NCBI GenBank assembly: GCA_964356545.1
Contig: CAYHHX010000001.1
Span: forward strand, 14,866 to 78,865
Source: JACPYG01 sp964356545
Lineage (GTDB): Bacteria > Patescibacteriota > Minisyncoccia > Minisyncoccales > Staskawiczbacteraceae
Reading direction: 5' to 3'
DNA: 64,000 nucleotides
Shown: positions 9,445 through 16,764 of the stretch, one piece after another
Layout: each line of letters opens with the position of its first letter
Position numbering within the stretch: the first letter of the stretch is position 1
Program-made: the position numbers and the translations under genes
The notes under the pieces: model-generated
Told to the model about the DNA's origin: nothing
The model's database searches: none
What the model saw: the letters and a program-made list of their open reading frames with translations, nothing else

Positions 9445-10119
9445 ATGCCAAGAACAACAAGAACAGATGTTGCGCAAGAAATATACCATGTATTGAACAG
9501 AGCTAATGCCAGAGTGCAGATTTTTGATGACGATAAAGATTATCTAGATTTCGAAAAAATATTACAAGAAGCAGTAGAAAAGTTTAATATGGGGCTATTG
9601 GCGTATTGTATTATGCCGAACCACTGGCATTTAGTCCTGCATCCAAAACAAGACGGCGATCTTGCTAAATTCATGGGATGGCTTTCAAATACCCATACGC
9701 GAAGATGGCATACCCAAAAGGGAACCATTGGACAAGGACATCTTTATCAGGGAAGATACAAGTCATTTTTATGCCAGCAAGATGATCATTTTATTACATT
9801 AGTTTTATATGTTGAGCGCAATGCAAAAAAGGCTGACTTGTGTAAGTTAGCTCAGGATTGGAAGTGGTCTAGCATTTGGCGAAGGGAGAGTGGATTGGCA
9901 GAGCAGACTGCGATTTTAGAGAAATGGCCGATTGATATGCCAAAAAATTATTTATCACTAGTTAATCAAAATCAAGACGCGAACGAAGAAGAAAGAATTG
10001 AAAAAGCCATTGATAAAAGTAATCCATATGGAGATACTCATTGGATTCAGAAAGTAGTTAAAAAGTTTGGTCTTGAGCAAACATTAAGAAGGGTGGGGAG
10101 GCCAAAGAATGGTGGCTGA
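9445..10119 (+). CDS. REP-associated tyrosine transposase (RAYT, Y1_Tnp family)
   Basis: 224 residues, the usual size. N-terminal EIYHVLNRANAR, the HUH metal motif MPNHWHLVLHP near residue 60, GHLYQGRYKSF in the centre, and the helix LYVERNAKKADL carrying the probable nucleophilic tyrosine. Known RAYT proteins bind and cut single-stranded REP hairpins and spread them through genomes. It is flanked by inverted GGTGGCTG-type motifs that recur throughout this window, consistent with REP mobilisation. The last residues (GRPKNGG) are encoded just before and within the right end motif. It appears intact. Confidence 0.92.
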   Translation: MPRTTRTDVAQEIYHVLNRANARVQIFDDDKDYLDFEKILQEAVEKFNMGLLAYCIMPNHWHLVLHPKQDGDLAKFMGWLSNTHTRRWHTQKGTIGQGHLYQGRYKSFLCQQDDHFITLVLYVERNAKKADLCKLAQDWKWSSIWRRESGLAEQTAILEKWPIDMPKNYLSLVNQNQDANEEERIEKAIDKSNPYGDTHWIQKVVKKFGLEQTLRRVGRPKNGG

Positions 10120-10348
10120 CCCTAATTTCCATAACGATTTCATCGATGAAACTATTTTTTACTTTTTCCCGATAATTTTTACTACTGTGGTTTCAGTATA
10201 TTTTTTTACCAAAAAGAAAAAAACCATTGTTGTATTAATGATTATTGCTGGAGTGCTTTATTATTTATGGATATTATTTGGGGTTCTTTGGACGGCAGGA
10301 GAAGGTTGTTTCCCTTTATTTTATGGATTAATAAAACCTTCTTGCTAA
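10109..10348 (+). CDS. Small membrane protein, N-terminus possibly altered by RAYT insertion
   Basis: 79 codons from an ATG that lies inside the RAYT right-end motif and overlaps the transposase by 11 bases. Two or three hydrophobic segments (about 18-33, 40-62) and a C-terminal GEGCFPLFYGLIKPSC. The first residues (MVADPNF) are encoded by the mobile element end, so the original start was probably lost or lies further in. No family recognised. Together with the next membrane gene it may be part of the region of small membrane proteins behind the RHS toxin. Confidence 0.45.
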   Translation: MVADPNFHNDFIDETIFYFFPIIFTTVVSVYFFTKKKKTIVVLMIIAGVLYYLWILFGVLWTAGEGCFPLFYGLIKPSC

Positions 10349-10444
10349 CTAAGAAAAGAAACAGAGGGAAGTATTAGTGCATTATCTTCTATGGTCCAAA
10401 ATGTCAAAGATAAAGTAAATTCATTTTTTTTGAAAAAAAATAAC

Positions 10445-10729
10445 ATGAAAAAACTATTTATTTTTAGTGTTGGATTAGTTTTAGGTTTCTTCTTTGAGTT
10501 TTTGAACCTTACAGAATTTTATAGTATTTTTTTACCAAAAAACTATGTAAATGCTAATTCTTCATTATTTCTTTTTGTATATCCATTATTAATCATAATA
10601 GTAATTGTTGCTTTTATGATATTTATAAAAAATTATCCTTGGATGTGGTTAATGATTGGATTTTTTAGCGGTTTTTTATTATGTATCATGGGTTTTATGG
10701 CTCTATTAGGTCTAGGCGGAGGAGTTTGA
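10445..10729 (+). CDS. Small membrane protein
   Basis: 94 codons from the ATG at 10445 (MKKLFIFSVG); an upstream ATG at 10391 would add 18 residues rich in Lys and Asn. Three hydrophobic segments: the N-terminal one, FLFVYPLLIIIVIVAFMIF, and WLMIGFFSGFLLCIMGFMALLGL. No motif or family recognised. It stands between another small membrane gene and a secreted protein gene; a spare immunity or a membrane-stress role is possible but unsupported. Confidence 0.5.
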   Translation: MKKLFIFSVGLVLGFFFEFLNLTEFYSIFLPKNYVNANSSLFLFVYPLLIIIVIVAFMIFIKNYPWMWLMIGFFSGFLLCIMGFMALLGLGGGV

Positions 10730-10765
10730 TAAAATTAATTGATAAATAAATAATAAATTAAAGTT

Positions 10766-11449
10766 ATGAAAAAATATGTATATAGTTTGTTAGGGTTAAT
10801 TGTTTTATTTAGTTTTTTAATTACAGCCTTACCAATAGAAGCAGCTAAAAATCAAAAACTAAAATCAGTTATTAGAGACAACTTTAATAAATACACAAAC
10901 GGCAGCATTGTTGGGCAAGACGGATGGTTTAATAGAGCAAATGGGTTGCCTTATGTTGTTCAAAATATTGTGGTAAAAAAAGGTAAAAAAGCTCTTTATA
11001 ATAACAATACGGGAGCGGACAGTGTTATTACTAAAACCAGCAGCACTGCGTTGCCAAATGGCAAGCAATCCTTTTGGATTAGAACAGAAAATAGGTCTGG
11101 TTGGGGAAATTACAATATAGGCGAAAATTTCCAATTAGGTCTTTTCCAAGGCTCTTGGGATGGGTCATCAAGAGCAACACTTGCTTTTATGAAGGATGGG
11201 TATGTAGCTATTCTTGATACAGCTACTGACAAGTATGTTAATTTTGACACCTACACTGATAATCGTTGGACGTTGATTCAAGCAGAATGGCGTATGTCAG
11301 ATAAAACAATAAGGTGGCGAGTAAATGAAAGGGTATGGACTAATTGGACACCTTTTGTAGGCAGCACCTCCTTTACTGGTTTTGACACAGTAGGATTTGT
11401 TACTTTTTATCTTGGTTCTGGTGGGGTTTATATTGATGACTTACGTTAA
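10766..11449 (+). CDS. Secreted jelly-roll (LamG/concanavalin-like) protein
   Basis: 227 residues beginning with a clear signal peptide (MKKYVYSLLGLIVLFSFLITALPIEAA, cleavage near 27). The mature part contains DNFNKYTNGSIVGQDGWF, alternating short strands with many Trp and aromatic residues, and ends GGVYIDDLR, a pattern common in concanavalin A-like/LamG-type domains, often carbohydrate-binding. No catalytic residues are visible. It could be an extracellular adhesion or sugar-binding protein. It is followed by a RAYT-type motif and then a terminator at 11516. Confidence 0.6.
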   Translation: MKKYVYSLLGLIVLFSFLITALPIEAAKNQKLKSVIRDNFNKYTNGSIVGQDGWFNRANGLPYVVQNIVVKKGKKALYNNNTGADSVITKTSSTALPNGKQSFWIRTENRSGWGNYNIGENFQLGLFQGSWDGSSRATLAFMKDGYVAILDTATDKYVNFDTYTDNRWTLIQAEWRMSDKTIRWRVNERVWTNWTPFVGSTSFTGFDTVGFVTFYLGSGGVYIDDLR

Positions 11450-11480
11450 AAACAATTAGGTGGACTTTTATAAATTGGGG

Positions 11481-11507
11481 AAATGGAAATGATGACAACC
11501 ACCATTT
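11481..11507 (+). repeat. RAYT end motif, diverged copy
   Basis: AAATGGAAATGATGACAACCACCATTTT, a degenerate form of the GGGGACAGCCACCATT motif. A similar doubled AAATGG start occurs at 41574-41607. Confidence 0.45.
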
Positions 11508-11515
11508 TCTTTTTG

Positions 11516-11543
11516 AAACCATCTTTTAATCAAGATGGTTTTT
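11516..11543 (+). terminator. Rho-independent terminator
   Basis: AAACCATCTT and AAGATGGTTT pair around TTAATC, followed by a short T-run. Confidence 0.7.
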
Positions 11544-11612
11544 AGTTGGATAGCTTTTTTAAATATTTTTTGCTATAATGAATCAATATAATTAATTAAT
11601 TAAATAAATTTT

Positions 11613-11825
11613 ATGAAAAAATTTACTTGTAAAGAAATGGGCGGGCCGTGCGACATGGAATTTGAAGGAGAAACCATGATGGAAGTTGCCGGTAAAGGAG
11701 GGAAGCATATAGAAACCACTACCGATGAAGATCATAAACCAATGAGAGATCAAATGGCTAATGGAACAGAAGAAGGAAAGGAAGAATGGTTTACTTGGTT
11801 TAAAGGTTTGTGGGATGCGAAATAA
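11613..11825 (+). CDS. DUF1059-like small protein
   Basis: 70 residues. The N-terminal KFTCKEMGGPCDMEFEGETMMEV matches the DUF1059 family of small proteins, in which two cysteines (here Cys5 and Cys13) are conserved and metal binding has been suggested. The C-terminal 25 residues are acidic and Trp-rich (EEWFTWFKGLW) and are not part of the usual domain. It has its own extended -10 (TGCTATAAT about 40 bases upstream) and a strong terminator after it, so it is a single-gene unit. Confidence 0.75.
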   Translation: MKKFTCKEMGGPCDMEFEGETMMEVAGKGGKHIETTTDEDHKPMRDQMANGTEEGKEEWFTWFKGLWDAK

Positions 11826-11840
11826 ATTAATAATATCAAA

Positions 11841-11870
11841 GCCACCTTTTAAGCAAGGTGGCTTTTTTTT
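11841..11870 (+). terminator. Rho-independent terminator
   Basis: AGCCACCTT and AAGGTGGCT pair, followed by eight T. It ends the DUF1059 unit. Confidence 0.85.
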
Positions 11871-11909
11871 AAATAATGATGTAGGGTAATAGCTTTTTGA
11901 ATTTTTTTT

Positions 11910-11918
11910 TGATATAAT
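11910..11918 (+). promoter_or_regulatory. Extended -10 promoter of rpiB
   Basis: TGA-TATAAT at 11910-11918, about 55 bases before the chosen rpiB ATG. Confidence 0.5.
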
Positions 11919-11972
11919 TCAAAATGAACTACTTAATTGGGTGGAATAATAAATTATTTCTCTCTTATTATT

Positions 11973-12485
11973 ATGAAAATTTATATTGCAACTGATCATC
12001 GGGGCTATGTGTTAAAAGAAAAGATAAAACAGTGGCTATTGGAGTGGAATTACGAATGCGAAGATTTTGGAGCTCACAAATTGGATTTAAAAGATGATTA
12101 CCCCGATTTTATTTCATTGGCCGCGCAGGCCGTTTCAAAAAACCCAGAAAATTCCAGAGGGATTATTTTAGGGGGTTCTGGCCAAGGAGAGGCCATAGTA
12201 GCTAATAAGTATAAAGGAGTTAGAGCGATTGTGTATTACGGCGGTCCAGAAGACATTATTAAACTATCAAGAGAACACAATAATGCCAATGTTCTTTCTT
12301 TGGGAGTCTTTTTTTTGGATGAAGAAAATACTAAAAATGTGGTAAGACTTTGGCTAGAAACGCCATTTAGTGGCGACGAAAGGCATGTGCGTCGTATTAA
12401 TAAAATAAGCGCTATTGGAGTACGGGATTCGAACATGAATCAGATTGAGAAGTCCAAAAATGAGATAATTTCACAGGATTTTTGA
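11973..12485 (+). CDS. rpiB: Ribose-5-phosphate isomerase B
   Basis: Interconverts ribose 5-phosphate and ribulose 5-phosphate in the non-oxidative pentose phosphate pathway. Motifs from the ATG at 11973: IATDHRGY, GGSGQGEAIVANK (68-79) and SREHNNANVLSLG. The usual catalytic cysteine of the E. coli type is absent; the GGSGxGE form resembles the mycobacterial enzyme, where a glutamate (here Glu73) is the base. The ATG at 11937 would add 12 poorly conserved residues. The family normally ends shortly after RHVRRI; the last 20-odd codons here are read from a repeat element starting at 12417, so the original stop was probably replaced. rpe follows. Confidence 0.9.
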   Translation: MKIYIATDHRGYVLKEKIKQWLLEWNYECEDFGAHKLDLKDDYPDFISLAAQAVSKNPENSRGIILGGSGQGEAIVANKYKGVRAIVYYGGPEDIIKLSREHNNANVLSLGVFFLDEENTKNVVRLWLETPFSGDERHVRRINKISAIGVRDSNMNQIEKSKNEIISQDF

Positions 12486-12685
12486 GAAGGCGATGCCAAT
12501 TGGCATCGCCGACGATAAAATCCAAAGAAATTAGCCATTTTTAGGCTTCCCTGCGGGTACTCGTATATTGCTTATCTTCTGCGTTTTCGGAGCTCAACGA
12601 TGCGTAAAGCATCGTTTTACTCCTCAATCCTTGAATATAAACAATATACGAGTACTCAATTGATTCTGTTCGAATCCCGTACTCC
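12417..12685. repeat. Hairpin element with tRNA T-arm-like terminal inverted repeats
   Basis: 269 bases bounded by perfect 18-base inverted repeats, GGAGTACGGGATTCGAAC (12417-12434) and its complement (12668-12685). Inside are a 22-base perfect palindrome (12489-12510), 14-base arms GTACTCGTATATTG (12557-12570) and complement (12642-12655), and a small hairpin (12596-12616). The ends contain GTTCGAATCC, the T-loop consensus of tRNA. The element supplies the 3' end of rpiB and separates it from rpe. A collapsed relative lies at 56345-56378. No gene inside. Confidence 0.75.
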
Positions 12686-12701
12686 TAAAACAATCATAGT
12701 A

Positions 12702-13340
12702 ATGAAAAAAATTATTCCGGCTATTTTAACAAAAGATATCGCAGAATTACAAAGTAAACTTGCGCAAATACAAAAACTTACCGATTGGGCGCAGATTGAT
12801 ATCATGGATGGAAAGTTTGTCCAAAATACTTCAATTAGTTTAGAAAATGTTTCTTTGATAAAGATTCCCAATGGTGTTTTTTTAGAGGCGCACTTGATGG
12901 TTGAAAATCCGGTAAGTTATTTTTTGCAGTGCCAACAAGCTAACATAAAAAGAGTTGTTTTTCATATTGAAGCGGATAGCGACATTAAAAATATTTTATT
13001 TAAAGCTAAAAGTTTTGATTTTCAAAAAGGATTTGCTTTAAATCCGGAAACACCGGTAGAAAAAATTATTCCGTATATTAATAATGTAGATGTGGTTCTT
13101 TTAATGTCGGTGAATCCGGGGTTTGGTGGTCAAGAATTTATTTTAAATACATTAGATAAAATTCGGGCATTAAAAAAAGTAGCGCCACACTTAAAAATTG
13201 AAGTTGATGGGGGAATTAATATTGATAACATTAAAGAAATAAGTGATGCCGGCGCAGATTATTTTGTGGTAGGAAGCGGTTTATTTGAAGCGAAAGACAG
13301 TAGAAAACAGTTTGAAAATTTACAAATGCAAATAAAATAG
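12702..13340 (+). CDS. rpe: Ribulose-phosphate 3-epimerase
   Basis: Epimerises ribulose 5-phosphate to xylulose 5-phosphate, feeding transketolase (19853-21686). TIM-barrel enzyme of 212 residues from the ATG at 12702. Visible motifs: IIPAILTKD at the N-terminus, QIDIMDGKFV, EAHLMVENP, LLMSVNPGFGGQEF (phosphate and metal region), EVDGGINIDN and ADYFVVGSGLF. An upstream in-frame ATG at 12600 lies inside the hairpin element and would add 34 unrelated residues, so it is rejected as start. Together with rpiB it forms one pentose-phosphate pair. Confidence 0.93.
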   Translation: MKKIIPAILTKDIAELQSKLAQIQKLTDWAQIDIMDGKFVQNTSISLENVSLIKIPNGVFLEAHLMVENPVSYFLQCQQANIKRVVFHIEADSDIKNILFKAKSFDFQKGFALNPETPVEKIIPYINNVDVVLLMSVNPGFGGQEFILNTLDKIRALKKVAPHLKIEVDGGINIDNIKEISDAGADYFVVGSGLFEAKDSRKQFENLQMQIK

Positions 13341-13350
13341 AAAAAACAAA

Positions 13351-13806
13351 ATGCAAGAATTAATTAAAAAATTTGACATTTTAGTGATAAGTCGCCTTAA
13401 AGAGCTAGAGGTTCCTATTGACCGAATTGCAATTTTTACCGTTTACTTTTGGTTTGGAATCCTTAAAATTATTGGAGTTAGTCCAGCTACTCCTTTGGTT
13501 CAAGCTCTTTTTGAAAAAACCATCACCTTTATGCCGTTTGCCACTTTTTATATAGTATTTTCTTTTTTTGAAATTGCTATTGGAATTCTTTTTCTCACCC
13601 GGGGACTAGAGCGTTTAGCTATTTTTTTGCTTGGATTACACCTTATTACCACTATATTGCCATTTATTTTTGTGCCACAGCTTACTTGGCAGGGATTTTT
13701 AGTGCCGACTCTTGAGGGTCAATATATTATAAAAAATATTTTGATTATTGCCTCTGCGGTTGTTGTTGGCTCAAAGTTAGTGCCAATGAAATCAATAGTA
13801 AAATAA
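13351..13806 (+). CDS. DoxX/YkgB-like membrane protein
   Basis: 151 residues with four hydrophobic segments. The sequence VYFWFGILKIIGVSPATPLV, a long second helix pair and PTLEGQYIIKNILIIASAVVV near the end resemble the DoxX/DUF417 (YkgB) group of four-helix inner-membrane proteins, some of which are linked to quinone or thiol redox functions. The role here is unknown. It starts 10 bases after rpe and ends before a bidirectional terminator. Confidence 0.6.
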   Translation: MQELIKKFDILVISRLKELEVPIDRIAIFTVYFWFGILKIIGVSPATPLVQALFEKTITFMPFATFYIVFSFFEIAIGILFLTRGLERLAIFLLGLHLITTILPFIFVPQLTWQGFLVPTLEGQYIIKNILIIASAVVVGSKLVPMKSIVK

Positions 13807-13814
13807 AATTTAAA

Positions 13815-13850
13815 ATAAAAAAAACGAGTATAATAACTCGTTTTTTTTAT
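13815..13850. terminator. Bidirectional terminator
   Basis: AAAAAACGAGT and ACTCGTTTTTTTT pair around ATAATA, with A-run and T-run on either side, between convergent genes. Confidence 0.85.
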
Positions 13851-13862
13851 TTATTAGGATTA

Positions 13863-15536
13863 CTATGCCTTTTGCGTGTTTATATGATTTTCTGCGTATT
13901 CAAATGTACCACCAACTTTTTTGCCTGGATTAAAAATGTTCAATGGATCAAAAATTTGCTTGGTTTTAGCAAATAAATCACATACTTTTTGGCCATACAT
14001 TTGCAGTAAAAAAGGAGTGCGAATAATACCATCGTTATGCTCTGATGTTATAGTGCCATTAAATTTTATAATAAGACCGTATATTTCTTTTGAAAGCGTC
14101 ATAATTATTTTTTTTGATTTTGGATTAGTAAGGTCCATCAATGGAATAATGTGAAAATTACCGTCGCCCAAATGGCCCGCAATAGTATATATAAGCTTGT
14201 ATCGATTTAAAATTTCGTAAAGTTTTGGAAGGAATTCTGGCAAGTAGTCGGCCCTAACTGAAAAGTCATCAATAAAAGGGGCAGTTCTTAACTTTCTCAC
14301 ATGCTTTCTTAATAAACTAAAACTTTCTCTTCTTATTACCCAAAATTCTTCCGTTTCTTCGTCGCTTTGAGAAACGCGCATTTTAATTTTATTTCCCAGA
14401 GCTTTATGCAGAGCTTCTTTGGCATTTTGCGCAGTTTTATCTGCTTCTTCTGCTGTATCTGCGGTAAACTCTGCCAGTAAAACTAATTTTGGGATTCCAC
14501 CAGTAATAATAAGCCAAAGTTCAGGCAGTGTTTTTAATATAATTTTTATCATACTGGATTTAACTCGATGCAAGATTTCTGGGAAAAATCTAATGGCAAG
14601 TTTAAATGTGTTGTCGTCGTAGGTTTCAAGGCTTCCGGGATTGAAAGGTAGAATAATGCTACTTAATTTTGAAACCAAAGATAGGTCTTTTATAAATACA
14701 ATAAGTAATTTTGAATATTTTTGAGGATGAATAAGATTAAGTTTTACTTTTGTCATAAAACCCAATGTTCCTTGCGCTCCAACAATAAGCTTTGCTATAT
14801 TAAATGTACGGGCTTGTTTATCGTAAACGTCCCACAAAGAGTATCCAGCCGAATTTTTAGTAACATTTGGCTTAGCTGTTTTAACAAGGTCATAATTATC
14901 GTTGATTAACTTAAACATTTCTTTGTATATTTGCCCTTCGAAATTTTCTAAAGCCATTTTTTCTTGCAACTGAGTTTCTGTAATTTTTGAAAATTCATAT
15001 TCATTTCCGTCTGCTAATACCATAGTTAGCGATTCAACATATCGCTCGGTTTTGCCATAGCGCAAGGTTTTTTCTCCACCAGAGTTATTATTAACAATGC
15101 CTCCCATAGCGCAAAGTTCGCGCGAAGCCGGATAACTTGGTAAGATAAGATTTTTAGTTAAAGTTTGTTTTTCAAAATCTCTGTAATACATTCCCGGTTC
15201 TACGATAGCGTAGTCGTCTCCTAGTTCTAATAAATGGTTAAAGTATTTGGTAAATTCCACCACGATGCTTTCGGTGAGTGGTCCGCCAGTCATGTCGGTT
15301 CCGGCTGAACGGGCAGTAAGCGAAACATTGCGTCCATTCTTTTTTTCTTGTGCGACAAAACGGATTAATTTTTTAATATCTTCTACATTTTTGGGAAATA
15401 CCACTAATGCCGGTTTTACAAAAAAAAGACTGGCATCAGTGGAGTATTGTAAAAGCGTAGCAGGGGAGTCGTCTACATCGCCGTCTATATTAAGATTTTT
15501 TATTTCGTCTGATAGCATGGGTTCATTATAATTCAA
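13863..15536 (-). CDS. FAD-linked oxidase (GlcD / D-lactate dehydrogenase-like)
   Basis: 557 residues. The N-terminal half is an FAD-binding type 4 domain (VVFPKNVEDIKKLIRF, then SLTARSAGTDMTGGPLTESIVVE with the pyrophosphate loop, YAIVEPGMYYRDFE and the GGIVNNNSGGEKTLRYGKT region). The C-terminal half is the FAD-oxidase C domain with IAGHLGDGNFHIIPL, whose histidines contribute to substrate handling in D-2-hydroxyacid dehydrogenases. Oxidation of D-lactate or a related 2-hydroxy acid is the best guess; no Fe-S domain is present. An ATG six codons in (MLSDEIK) is an alternative start. Monocistronic, minus strand, with a shared terminator at its 3' end. Confidence 0.85.
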   Translation of the reverse strand: MNYNEPMLSDEIKNLNIDGDVDDSPATLLQYSTDASLFFVKPALVVFPKNVEDIKKLIRFVAQEKKNGRNVSLTARSAGTDMTGGPLTESIVVEFTKYFNHLLELGDDYAIVEPGMYYRDFEKQTLTKNLILPSYPASRELCAMGGIVNNNSGGEKTLRYGKTERYVESLTMVLADGNEYEFSKITETQLQEKMALENFEGQIYKEMFKLINDNYDLVKTAKPNVTKNSAGYSLWDVYDKQARTFNIAKLIVGAQGTLGFMTKVKLNLIHPQKYSKLLIVFIKDLSLVSKLSSIILPFNPGSLETYDDNTFKLAIRFFPEILHRVKSSMIKIILKTLPELWLIITGGIPKLVLLAEFTADTAEEADKTAQNAKEALHKALGNKIKMRVSQSDEETEEFWVIRRESFSLLRKHVRKLRTAPFIDDFSVRADYLPEFLPKLYEILNRYKLIYTIAGHLGDGNFHIIPLMDLTNPKSKKIIMTLSKEIYGLIIKFNGTITSEHNDGIIRTPFLLQMYGQKVCDLFAKTKQIFDPLNIFNPGKKVGGTFEYAENHINTQKA

Positions 15537-15684
15537 ATGAGGTAAAAGTAAAAGAAAAGACTATTCTTTTGAACAACCTTTTTATGCAATTATTTATATA
15601 TTCTTTCACCTGGTCATTTGCGACCTTCTTTATGCGGCGTGTATGTCAAAATGCCAGGAAATATAAATAGGCAATATTAATAAA

Positions 15685-16764
15685 TTATAACAATTCGGAT
15701 GGGTATTTTAAGCTTCCACTTTTATACGCCGCCGCCTTAGAATAATACTTTATATTTTCTCCAAAACCATCAATATCTTTTCTTATAAAATCCTTAGTTT
15801 CCCTGCCAAAATAACCCTCTTCTGGTACAAATTTAATTTTATCCTTTGAATTTTGTAATATTAATTGAGGAATATTTAATCCCAACTGACACAATGCAAA
15901 AATCCAAGCTGGACTTCTGGGATTTATTTCATAGATATAATATGCGTCTTTATTTTTTATGCTCTCAATCTCTATAATGCTTGTCCCAAAAGGAATTAAT
16001 TCTACCAAGTATTCAGCAAATTCAAATAATTCTTTATTTTTATCAATTTTCCCGAACCAAGTGGCTCCATTTTGGTCTCTTCCTATTTTAACCATCTCTG
16101 CATATCCCACGATTTTATTATTTTTTATACCTATCACACAGTTACGAAATTCCACCTCTTCATTAGTAATATATTTTTGAACGAGACAATTAACCTCTCC
16201 ATTGTTCCAAATATTAGATAACTTTTTTATATTTGAAATAAGATCCGTTTCATTTTCACAAGGATACGCTCCCTTAACAAGCCCTTTGCATATTACAGGA
16301 TAACCAATTTTTTCTGCGTAATTTATTGCTTCTTTTATAGAATTTACCTGTTTTGTTTCTGGTGTCTTATAATTTTTGTATTTTACTATTTTTGGTAAAT
16401 TTATTTTTTGAATTTTTTTAAGAACTTCCCTTGTCGGTATCATTAATTTTACACCGATATGTTCAATTTTTTCTTTAATAAAAGAGAACAAAATTGCGGT
16501 TTCGTCGTAACAAGGGAATATGTAGTCTAATCCATATATTTTTTTGACATTGATTATTTTATTGATCAAGGAGTCAAAATTGAGAGTTCTTATTTCTTCC
16601 CAACAAAAAACCTCTTCAAATAAATTTTTATCTGAAGTAACGAATGAAGTATCGTCCACCCCAATAATTTTAAATCCTGCATCTTTTAAACATCGGCTTA
16701 CGCCAATGCCAGCTTGGGGACTGTCAATCACCTTTAAATCACTCACAATTATTATTTTATTCAT
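15685..16764 (-). CDS. ATP-grasp ligase
   Basis: 359 residues from the ATG at 16764 (MNKIIIVSDLKV), overlapping the preceding gene by 8 bases; the upstream start at 16830 is less likely. A pre-ATP-grasp Rossmann-like part (AGIGVSRCLKDAGFKIIGVDD), an ATP-grasp core (YPVICKGLVKGAYPCENETDL, LVQKYI) and the metal-binding IYEINPRSPAW are visible. It resembles carbamoyl-phosphate synthase/PylC-like ATP-grasp ligases that join a carboxylate to an amine through an acyl phosphate. It is the last gene of a four-gene minus-strand operon with decarboxylase, nitrilase-like and NAD-synthetase-like enzymes, so it may ligate the amine or acid made by them. Substrate unknown. Confidence 0.8.
   Translation of the reverse strand: MNKIIIVSDLKVIDSPQAGIGVSRCLKDAGFKIIGVDDTSFVTSDKNLFEEVFCWEEIRTLNFDSLINKIINVKKIYGLDYIFPCYDETAILFSFIKEKIEHIGVKLMIPTREVLKKIQKINLPKIVKYKNYKTPETKQVNSIKEAINYAEKIGYPVICKGLVKGAYPCENETDLISNIKKLSNIWNNGEVNCLVQKYITNEEVEFRNCVIGIKNNKIVGYAEMVKIGRDQNGATWFGKIDKNKELFEFAEYLVELIPFGTSIIEIESIKNKDAYYIYEINPRSPAWIFALCQLGLNIPQLILQNSKDKIKFVPEEGYFGRETKDFIRKDIDGFGENIKYYSKAAAYKSGSLKYPSELL

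Larger units (their letters stand above)
9086..10130 (+). mobile_element. Nested RAYT elements with end motifs
   Basis: Left motif AAATAGGTACAGCCACTATT (9089-9108), a truncated RAYT gene, an internal motif AAATGGGGTCAGCCACCATTT (9398-9418) with a short promoter-like stretch, a complete RAYT gene, and a right motif AATGGTGGCTGACCCTAATTTCC (10108-10130). The left motif is followed by CTTTGTGATATGATAT, which also follows the orphan motif at 24747. A newer copy seems to have replaced the 3' half of an older one. Confidence 0.75.

Noticed and set aside
11937..11972. Upstream ATG extending rpiB by 12 residues
   Set aside because: The extension is unlike any RpiB N-terminus, and the ATG at 11973 begins exactly at the conserved first strand.
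12647..12685. Possible tRNA 3' end (GTTCGAATCCCGTACTCC)
   Set aside because: No cloverleaf can be drawn on either strand. The sequence is one arm of the 18-base inverted repeat.
12600..12701. Upstream ATG extending rpe by 34 residues
   Set aside because: The extension is encoded by the repeat element and its tRNA-like end, not by enzyme sequence.
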